Shown here piece after piece: positions 6,025 through 10,626 of a DNA stretch of 10,626 nt. Position 1 is the first letter of the stretch; every line of letters starts with the position of its first letter. The notes under the pieces were generated by a model that saw only the letters and a program-made list of their open reading frames with translations, ran no database searches and was not told the DNA's origin. A program made the position numbers and the translations under genes. The DNA comes from Candidatus Heimdallarchaeota archaeon. Lineage in GTDB: Archaea > Asgardarchaeota > Heimdallarchaeia > Heimdallarchaeales > Kariarchaeaceae. The stretch is from positions 1-10,626 of the forward strand of contig DAOUUM010000060.1 in the NCBI GenBank assembly GCA_030668165.1, given 5' to 3'.

Positions 6025-6528
6025 ATGTCTAGTGAATTTGATACCGTCTCACTCTTATGTGACGCTGGTGAGACAAAAGCTGGAGGATCACTCGCTCCCG
6101 CTCTTGGCCCATTAGGACTTAATTTGGGACAAGTAGTATCCGATATAAACAAACAAACAATGGCCTTCAAGGGTATGAAAGTTCCTGTAAATGTCATAGT
6201 TAACAAAACAACCCGAAAATATACCATAGAAGTGGGTCTACCACCTGCATCTGCCTTGGTTCTCAATGAATTAGGAATTCCCAAGGGATCCCAGGAACCA
6301 GGTAAAGATATGATCAAGGATGCAAAGCTAGAACAGATCATGAGGGTAGGTCATGCAAAAATTGGAGACATGCTTGCTTACAACATAAAATCAGCAACCA
6401 AAGAAGTTTTGGGAACCATGACCTCAATGGGTCTCACCTGTGAGGGAGAGCAGCCCCGTGAGATCGCAAAGAAAGTCACTGCAGGCGAGTACGATGACAG
6501 ATTTGCTGCATTTGAGAAAACTCTTTGA
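6025..6528 (+). CDS. rpl11: Large ribosomal subunit protein uL11
   Basis: The 167-residue protein has the archaeal uL11 (eukaryotic L12) length. uL11 binds the 23S GTPase-associated centre at the base of the stalk and helps recruit translational GTPases. Seen in the sequence: the N-terminal domain with GGSLAPALGPLGLN (20-33) and the linker proline-containing GLPPASALVL (71-80); the C-terminal rRNA-binding domain runs from about 88, with KEVLGTMTSMGL (126-137). In most archaea rpl11 is followed by rpl1, rpl10 and rpl12, often with nusG and secE before it. Here it stands alone: the next gene is a convergent methyltransferase and the preceding one is a small unknown protein. A TATA box at -26 supports a separate leaderless transcript. 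The assignment is certain. Confidence 0.97.
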   Translation: MSSEFDTVSLLCDAGETKAGGSLAPALGPLGLNLGQVVSDINKQTMAFKGMKVPVNVIVNKTTRKYTIEVGLPPASALVLNELGIPKGSQEPGKDMIKDAKLEQIMRVGHAKIGDMLAYNIKSATKEVLGTMTSMGLTCEGEQPREIAKKVTAGEYDDRFAAFEKTL

Positions 6529-6628
6529 TTAAATAATTTCAGGATTCACTATACAATTATAAATCAAACTAATTCTTTCGTTTTAAACAAATAAAGCAAT
6601 TGGAGATAATTTCAATAACAATTAATGG

Positions 6629-6652
6629 TTTTTTAGTAATTTGGACTAAAAA
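6629..6652. terminator. Candidate bidirectional terminator hairpin between uL11 and the methyltransferase
   Basis: A perfect 8-bp inverted repeat, TTTTTAGT (6630-6637) and ACTAAAAA (6645-6652), with a 7-base loop lies between two convergent genes. It supplies a T6 tract on the plus strand (6629-6634) and a T5 tract on the minus strand, so it could end both transcripts. It lies 101 bases after the uL11 stop and 11 bases after the methyltransferase stop. Confidence 0.5.
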
Positions 6653-6662
6653 GAACCCATTA

Positions 6663-7412
6663 TTATGGTTTCTGAGCTATCATTACCACAAACATGTTGT
6701 TATCGAATGTCTCTCCTTCAAGATTAACAACAGATACTACCTCAAAACCCACTTCCTCAACTAACTCTGTTAATTCATCCCTTGTGTATATCTGCATATC
6801 CCAGATTTGCTTGATTTCCCTAATTTTCTCAATTCCTGTCTGAATTAGTGTTTTTTGATTGATATGAAGTATATGGGTGTTGAAATCCAGGTTATTATCA
6901 TTAAATCTCACATATTTTGTTCCCTCGTGTTCCATACACACATCCATGAATTCATGGGGGATAAAATTCTCTTTCATCCAATCAAAATTAAAAATATCAA
7001 AAATATAAAGACCTCCGCTCTTCAAATTATTCCAAGCATTCTGAACTGTTTTTCTGAAATCTTCTCTTGTTAGATGACCAATTGCGTTGAACATTGAGAT
7101 CACCGCCTCAAATTGTTTGTTGAAATTTACATCGATCATATTTGCTTGGTGAAATTGTAGATCAGTTCGATCTCCAAGTTTTTCTCTGGCCATGGATATC
7201 ATTTCCCCACTCAGATCAGATGCTGTTACCTCATAGCCATTATCATGAAGAAAGATGGATTGTACTCCAGTACCACAGGTCATATCAAGCACTGATTTTA
7301 CATTGTGCTTATGAAATAGGTTATTGAGAAATTGATTGAAAGTATTAAATGAGTCTGATGCCTCAACCACGTCATAGTATCTCGCATGTGACGAATAATC
7401 ATATGATTTCAT
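6663..7412 (-). CDS. Class I SAM-dependent methyltransferase
   Basis: The 249-residue protein has a Rossmann-type SAM-binding domain. Motif I is VLDMTCGTGV (41-50), the acidic ribose-binding residue lies in VTASDLSGEM (62-71; D66), a post-II motif is QANMIDV (89-95), and ISMFNAIGHL (105-114) is the motif IV region. LKSGGLYIFDIF (130-141) is the usual strand 5 region. The N-terminal SSHARYYD element (7-14) is common in small-molecule methyltransferases. The C-terminal half (about 150-249) is a beta-rich extension with a terminal helix-strand unit, resembling glycine/sarcosine N-methyltransferase-like or broad-specificity families. The substrate cannot be told from the sequence. The protein is soluble, with no signal peptide. 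It is transcribed against uL11 and divergently from etfB, so context gives no functional clue. All core motifs are intact. Confidence 0.85.
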   Translation of the reverse strand: MKSYDYSSHARYYDVVEASDSFNTFNQFLNNLFHKHNVKSVLDMTCGTGVQSIFLHDNGYEVTASDLSGEMISMAREKLGDRTDLQFHQANMIDVNFNKQFEAVISMFNAIGHLTREDFRKTVQNAWNNLKSGGLYIFDIFNFDWMKENFIPHEFMDVCMEHEGTKYVRFNDNNLDFNTHILHINQKTLIQTGIEKIREIKQIWDMQIYTRDELTELVEEVGFEVVSVVNLEGETFDNNMFVVMIAQKP

Positions 7413-7499
7413 AGAGCAAAGATGCGATCTATTTGTTATTAATTATTCGAAATAATAATCTGAAAAAAGTATAGAATTCGGCCAAAAGAATTAACATCT

Positions 7500-7514
7500 G
7501 TATATAAAATATAC
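7500..7514. promoter_or_regulatory. Palindromic TATA-like element between the methyltransferase and etfB
   Basis: GTATATAAAATATAC is a perfect inverted repeat with 6-bp arms and a 3-base centre, and it contains a TATA box. It lies 103 bp before the etfB start and 88 bp from the methyltransferase start, so it could serve an etfB transcript with a leader. Its symmetry could mark a regulator site. A second A-rich element near 7581-7598 (GAATTAAAAAAAATAAAG) is centred about 26-30 bp before the etfB ATG and is the better fit for a leaderless start. Confidence 0.4.
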
Positions 7515-7617
7515 TGAAGACTAATATTTTCGCGTAAATTTGGGGTCTTCTTGTGAATAGTTCTTTACCAAAATCAGTAAGAATTAAAAAAAATAAAGTA
7601 TTCTATGGATAGAGAAT

Positions 7618-8382
7618 ATGAAAATCGTATGTCTACTTAAAGTAGTACCTGATACAGAGACTCGTTTCCAGATAAACAGTGATTCCACCGATGTGGTTTG
7701 GGATGCCTCTATTGATTACATCATGAATCCCTATGATGAATATGCAGTGGAAGAAGCTATCAAAATAAAGGAATCAATTGGTGCTGATGTGATAACAGTC
7801 ACCATTGGAAAGGGTGAAGAAGAAAAGAGCATCAGAAAGGCCATGGCCATGGGTGTGGATGAAGGAATATTGATTGAAAATCCGGATCTGGTTAATTCAG
7901 ACCCCCTATCCATAGCAAAAGCCTATGCTGAGGTAGTCAAACCCCTTGGCGCAGATATTATCTTCTGTGGAAAAATTGAGACTGACACCAGTGAATCTTT
8001 TGTGGGTCCTGCAGTTGCAGCCTTGCTCAACATGCCTGTGATCACAGAGATTTCTGGACTGGAGGTAAGTGAATCCGGAATTGTAGCCACAAGGGATGCA
8101 TCTGGAAGGAAGGAAAAATTTGAATCCTCTTATCCAGTTGTATTGACTGCTGAGAAGGGTCTAAATGAGCCTAGATATCCCAAATTGCCCATGATTATGA
8201 AGGCTAAGAAGAAACCTTTGGCTAAGAAGGATGACGCAGGTACTGTGATCAGGACCAGTGTGAAACAGATCAAGGCAGAATTACCACCATCCAAGGGAGC
8301 TGGGAAGAAACTGGAGGGATCCATTGATGATATTGTCGGACAACTAGTCGATGGACTTCAGAACAAGGATAAGATGATTTAG
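7618..8382 (+). CDS. etfB: Electron transfer flavoprotein beta subunit
   Basis: The 254-residue protein has the EtfB/FixA length. EtfB pairs with EtfA to carry electrons from acyl-CoA dehydrogenases to a membrane quinone oxidoreductase or a bifurcating partner. Seen in the sequence: the KIVCLLKVVPDTE start (2-14), the IMNPYDEYAVEEAI core (35-48), IRKAMAMGVDEGILI (72-86), and the family signature from VATRDASG (156-163) through LNEPRYPKLP (182-191) and IMKAKKKPL (193-201). The nucleotide-pocket segment reads GKIETDTSESFVGP (118-131), where many EtfB proteins have GxQAIDxDxxQxGP; this may affect AMP versus second-flavin binding, which cannot be decided by eye. The stop codon overlaps the Shine-Dalgarno site of etfA, so the two genes form one operon. 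No Shine-Dalgarno precedes this ATG, in line with a leaderless first gene. Confidence 0.95.
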   Translation: MKIVCLLKVVPDTETRFQINSDSTDVVWDASIDYIMNPYDEYAVEEAIKIKESIGADVITVTIGKGEEEKSIRKAMAMGVDEGILIENPDLVNSDPLSIAKAYAEVVKPLGADIIFCGKIETDTSESFVGPAVAALLNMPVITEISGLEVSESGIVATRDASGRKEKFESSYPVVLTAEKGLNEPRYPKLPMIMKAKKKPLAKKDDAGTVIRTSVKQIKAELPPSKGAGKKLEGSIDDIVGQLVDGLQNKDKMI

Positions 8383-8386
8383 GAGG
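8381..8386 (+). promoter_or_regulatory. Strong Shine-Dalgarno site for etfA overlapping the etfB stop
   Basis: AGGAGG shares two bases with the TAG stop of etfB and lies 7 bases before the etfA ATG at 8394. It is the clearest Shine-Dalgarno site in the window and fixes the etfA start. The overlap suggests translational coupling, giving balanced amounts of the two subunits. Confidence 0.8.
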
Positions 8387-8393
8387 AAAAAAA

Positions 8394-9347
8394 ATGAGTA
8401 TTGCAGTATTTCTAGAAAGTTATAATGGAGAACTGATAAAAGCCTCCAAAGAAGCAGTTGCAGTGGGAAAAACCATTGCCGAGAAAACAGGAAAATCCCT
8501 ATTTGGTATTGTATTGGATGATAACGTCGATAATGTCATCTCTGCCGCAGGTCAGATAGGTGTGGATACAATAAAAGCCGCATCAGGCGTATCACTCTAC
8601 CATCCGACCATGTACTCACGATTTATCGTGAATGCTGGTAAGGATGCCGATTATATTATTTTACCAGCCACTGTCTGGGGTAGTGAAATTGCTCCCCAAG
8701 TCACGGTAAAACTTGATGCCACTCCTGTATCAGATATTATTGGTGTCGAGGATGCCAATACCTTCAAAAGATCACTACATGGTAACAAGATCCATGGTAC
8801 TGTTAAAGCAGAGGGTAAAATGATAATCACAGTTCGTGCTGGTGTTTTTGATGTTCCAGCTGAAAATGTTGTCACCCCAAATGTTGAAACAATAAGTCCC
8901 GAAACTATGGATTCTGACTCAATAATGAAACTGGCTGAGATTTTAGCATCTTCCACAGGGACGATTGAATTGACAGAGGCTGATATCATTGTTTCTGGAG
9001 GAAGAGGAATGGGTGGTCCCGATCAGTTCAATATAATTGAGGATCTCGCCGAGGTAATGACAGCTGCTGTTGGAGCTTCCCGTGCTGCTGTTGATGCAGG
9101 ATGGAGAGAACATTCAGATCAGGTGGGACAAACTGGTAAGTTTGTGTCTCCCAAATTGTATATTGCCGCAGGAATATCTGGTGCAATCCAGCATCTGGCA
9201 GGAATGTCTAGTTCAGAGATAATAGTTGCCATTAACAAGGATGAAGAGGCACCCATATTCAAAATTGCTGATTATGGTCTGGTTGGGGATCTTTTTGAAG
9301 TCGTACCCAAGCTTACCGAGGCAATTAAGAAAGTAAAAGGCTTGTAA
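8394..9347 (+). CDS. etfA: Electron transfer flavoprotein alpha subunit
   Basis: The 317-residue protein has the normal EtfA/FixB length. The N-terminal domain (1 to about 190) is the diverged alpha/beta part. The C-terminal FAD-binding domain is complete: VSGGRGMGGPDQF (200-212), GASRAAVDAGW (227-237), QVGQTGKFVSPKLYIAAGIS (243-262), AIQHLAGM (264-271), AINKDEEAPIFKIADYGLVG (279-298) and the VVPKL end (303-307). These residues hold the redox-active FAD at the subunit interface. The gene starts 11 bases after etfB and is followed 125 bp later by an acyl-CoA dehydrogenase, a likely electron donor. A T5 tract at 9378-9382 could end the etf transcript. Whether this ETF is bifurcating is unresolved; no FixC/FixX or ETF:quinone oxidoreductase gene is in the window. 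Confidence 0.96.
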   Translation: MSIAVFLESYNGELIKASKEAVAVGKTIAEKTGKSLFGIVLDDNVDNVISAAGQIGVDTIKAASGVSLYHPTMYSRFIVNAGKDADYIILPATVWGSEIAPQVTVKLDATPVSDIIGVEDANTFKRSLHGNKIHGTVKAEGKMIITVRAGVFDVPAENVVTPNVETISPETMDSDSIMKLAEILASSTGTIELTEADIIVSGGRGMGGPDQFNIIEDLAEVMTAAVGASRAAVDAGWREHSDQVGQTGKFVSPKLYIAAGISGAIQHLAGMSSSEIIVAINKDEEAPIFKIADYGLVGDLFEVVPKLTEAIKKVKGL

Positions 9348-9391
9348 GTAATAAATTAAGGGAAATTTCTATACTAATTTTTGAATAAACG

Positions 9392-9409
9392 ATTAATTTA
9401 CAAATTAAT
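9392..9409. promoter_or_regulatory. Near-perfect 18-bp palindrome upstream of the acyl-CoA dehydrogenase gene
   Basis: ATTAATTTACAAATTAAT has 8-bp perfect arms and a 2-base centre, the size of a dimeric helix-turn-helix regulator site. It lies 64-81 bp before the start codon and upstream of the TATA box, so an activator or distal operator role would fit. AT-richness raises the chance of a fortuitous palindrome. Confidence 0.4.
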
Positions 9410-9434
9410 TTAATAATTGAATTCGTGTTCTTTT

Positions 9435-9452
9435 TATTATTGTTTAATAATA
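9435..9452 (+). promoter_or_regulatory. Leaderless promoter of the acyl-CoA dehydrogenase gene, within an inverted repeat
   Basis: The TATA-like TTTAATAAT (9443-9451) is centred 26 bp before the ATG at 9473, which predicts a leaderless mRNA. It is embedded in an inverted repeat with 7-bp arms, TATTATT (9435-9441) and AATAATA (9446-9452), around GTTT. A protein bound there would occlude the TATA box. Regulation is inferred. Confidence 0.45.
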
Positions 9453-9472
9453 CCCAATAATTCCGGGTTTTA

Positions 9473-10626
9473 ATGATCTCATTCGAGTGGACTGAAGAAC
9501 ATCAGATTCTGCGTGAAACGGTACGTGATTTTGGTGCAAAGGAAATTGCTCCAAATATTGAGGAAAATGATAAGAATCACTTTTTTGACAAGAGTGTGCT
9601 CACCAAAATGGCCGATTACGGATTTTTGGGTGCCAGTATTCCTGTGGAGTATGGAGGATCTGGGATGGATTACATCTCCACTGCCATTATTTCTGAGGAA
9701 TTAGAATATGTGGATGCAGCTATCAGGGTGGCTATTTCAGTGCATAATGGATTGAATTCACTTGGTTTGCTACAGTGGGCAAATGAAGAACAAAAACAAA
9801 AATATCTTGTTCCTCAGGCACGGGGTAAGAAAATCTCCACCTATGGTCTCACAGAACCCAATGCTGGGAGTGATGTTGTAGCCATGGAAACCACAGCCAA
9901 AGAGGATGGAGATTTCTATATTTTAAATGGTGAGAAGATGTGGATATCACTAGCTGATGTGGCTGATAATTTTTTGGTATTTGGGAAGACTGATACAAAA
10001 TCTGGTCACAGAGGGATCACAGCATTTATAATCGAGCGTGGCTACGACGGTCTGACCACAGGAACTATTCATGATAAACTTGGTGTGAGAGCTGGAAATA
10101 CCGGATATATCAATTTTAGTGATACTCCAGTTCCCAAGGAAAATGTAGTGGGACAGCTGGATGAGGGATTCAAAATTGCAATGAGCTGTCTTGATAATGG
10201 CAGGTTCACAGTTGCTGCTGGTGCACTGGGTAGTGCCAAAGCCTCCCGTGATGCATCTGTCAAATATGCCAAGGTTAGAAAGACATTTGGCAAGGAGATT
10301 GGTAAGCATCAACTGGTGAAGAGATTAATAGCTCACATGACATCTGATATTGATGCGGCTGAATTACTGATACTCAAAGCTGGTTGGTCTAAGAACATTG
10401 GAAAGAGAAATACAAGAGAGACTGCTCTTGCCAAATGGTTTGCCACCAATGCTGCCTGGAACGCTGCTGATGCAGCAGTTCAGATTCATGGTGCCTATGG
10501 TTATTCTGCAGAGTATCCTGTTGAGAGGTTTCTGAGAAATTCACGTGGTGCTCGTATCTATGAGGGATCTGATCAGATACAGGAGCTGATGCAGGGAGAG
10601 TATTCTCTGGGATACCGTTTTGATAC
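9473..10626 (+). CDS. Acyl-CoA dehydrogenase, FAD-dependent, 3' end cut by the window edge
   Basis: The frame runs from ATG 9473 to the window edge, 384 codons plus two bases; this family is usually about 380-400 residues, so only a few residues are missing. It catalyses alpha,beta-dehydrogenation of an acyl-CoA and passes electrons to ETF, encoded just upstream. Seen in the sequence: YGLTEPNAGSD (124-134), the FAD-binding signature of the middle beta domain; GEKMWIS and the helical C-terminal domain with IHGAYGY; and IYEGSDQIQELMQGEY near the end, whose glutamate (residue 364) is at the catalytic-base position of short/medium-chain and glutaryl-CoA-type dehydrogenases. The substrate (straight-chain, branched or glutaryl) cannot be told. 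The start MISFEWTEEHQILRETVRDF fits the family N-terminus, and the TATA spacing supports it. Confidence 0.95.
   Translation, partial: MISFEWTEEHQILRETVRDFGAKEIAPNIEENDKNHFFDKSVLTKMADYGFLGASIPVEYGGSGMDYISTAIISEELEYVDAAIRVAISVHNGLNSLGLLQWANEEQKQKYLVPQARGKKISTYGLTEPNAGSDVVAMETTAKEDGDFYILNGEKMWISLADVADNFLVFGKTDTKSGHRGITAFIIERGYDGLTTGTIHDKLGVRAGNTGYINFSDTPVPKENVVGQLDEGFKIAMSCLDNGRFTVAAGALGSAKASRDASVKYAKVRKTFGKEIGKHQLVKRLIAHMTSDIDAAELLILKAGWSKNIGKRNTRETALAKWFATNAAWNAADAAVQIHGAYGYSAEYPVERFLRNSRGARIYEGSDQIQELMQGEYSLGYRFD

Noticed and set aside
7516..7550. GAAGAC / GTCTTC inverted repeat downstream of the TATA palindrome
   Set aside because: Only 6 bp pair, around a 23-base loop, with no extension; likely chance.
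9513..9704. 63-codon plus-strand open frame overlapping the acyl-CoA dehydrogenase start
   Set aside because: It is an alternative frame of the true gene, whose frame from 9473 shows all family motifs.
9950..10312. Minus-strand open frames within the acyl-CoA dehydrogenase
   Set aside because: They are opposite a conserved coding frame and show no domain signature.

Overview
The window is archaeal, and the gene content points to an Asgard archaeon, most plausibly of the Heimdall-type lineages (inference; no rRNA gene is present to test it). The largest RNA polymerase subunit is split into A' and A'' at the normal archaeal position. The uS12 and uL11 proteins are of archaeal/eukaryotic type. 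Several genes have TATA-like boxes about 26 bp upstream of the start codon, as in leaderless archaeal transcripts. The DNA is AT-rich. A gene at 3512-4141 looks like a TSG101/Vps23-type ESCRT-I subunit, a eukaryotic signature family known among prokaryotes only from Asgard archaea. An ETF/acyl-CoA dehydrogenase set fits fatty-acid-oxidising Heimdall-type Asgards.

Layout. 1-810 is the 3' end of rpoA1 (A'). 910-1971 encodes a membrane protein that appears to fuse an ECF-transporter S-component-like domain to an extracellular DUF4430 (transcobalamin-like) domain, and it sits between the two halves of the polymerase large subunit. 2181-3473 is rpoA2 (A''). On the minus strand follow the UEV/steadiness-box protein (3512-4141) and uS12 (4233-4679). 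A divergent intergenic region with a tandem repeat leads to plus-strand genes for a coiled-coil/proline-rich protein (4852-5595), a small helical SHOCT-like protein (5689-5952) and uL11 (6025-6528). A minus-strand class I methyltransferase (6663-7412) converges on uL11 across a hairpin that is a candidate bidirectional terminator. The right end is a catabolic block: etfB (7618-8382), etfA (8394-9347) and an acyl-CoA dehydrogenase (9473 to the window edge).

How the genes fit together. rpoA1 and rpoA2 products assemble into the RNA polymerase catalytic centre; uS12 and uL11 serve the ribosomal decoding and GTPase-associated centres. The usual archaeal order rpoA1-rpoA2-rpl30e-nusA-rps12-rps7 is broken: a transporter-like gene is inserted, rps12 is inverted next to the ESCRT-like gene, and uL11 stands apart from L1/L10/L12. 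EtfAB would take electrons from the adjacent acyl-CoA dehydrogenase. The most unusual items are the Vps23-like gene, the S-component-DUF4430 fusion, and the neighbouring proline-rich protein, whose repeated IP[TS]A[KR]P motifs resemble PTAP-type UEV ligands.

No tRNA, rRNA, CRISPR array, insertion sequence or integrase was seen. No stretch over 300 bases lacks a gene; the longest gaps are 1972-2180 and 7413-7617.
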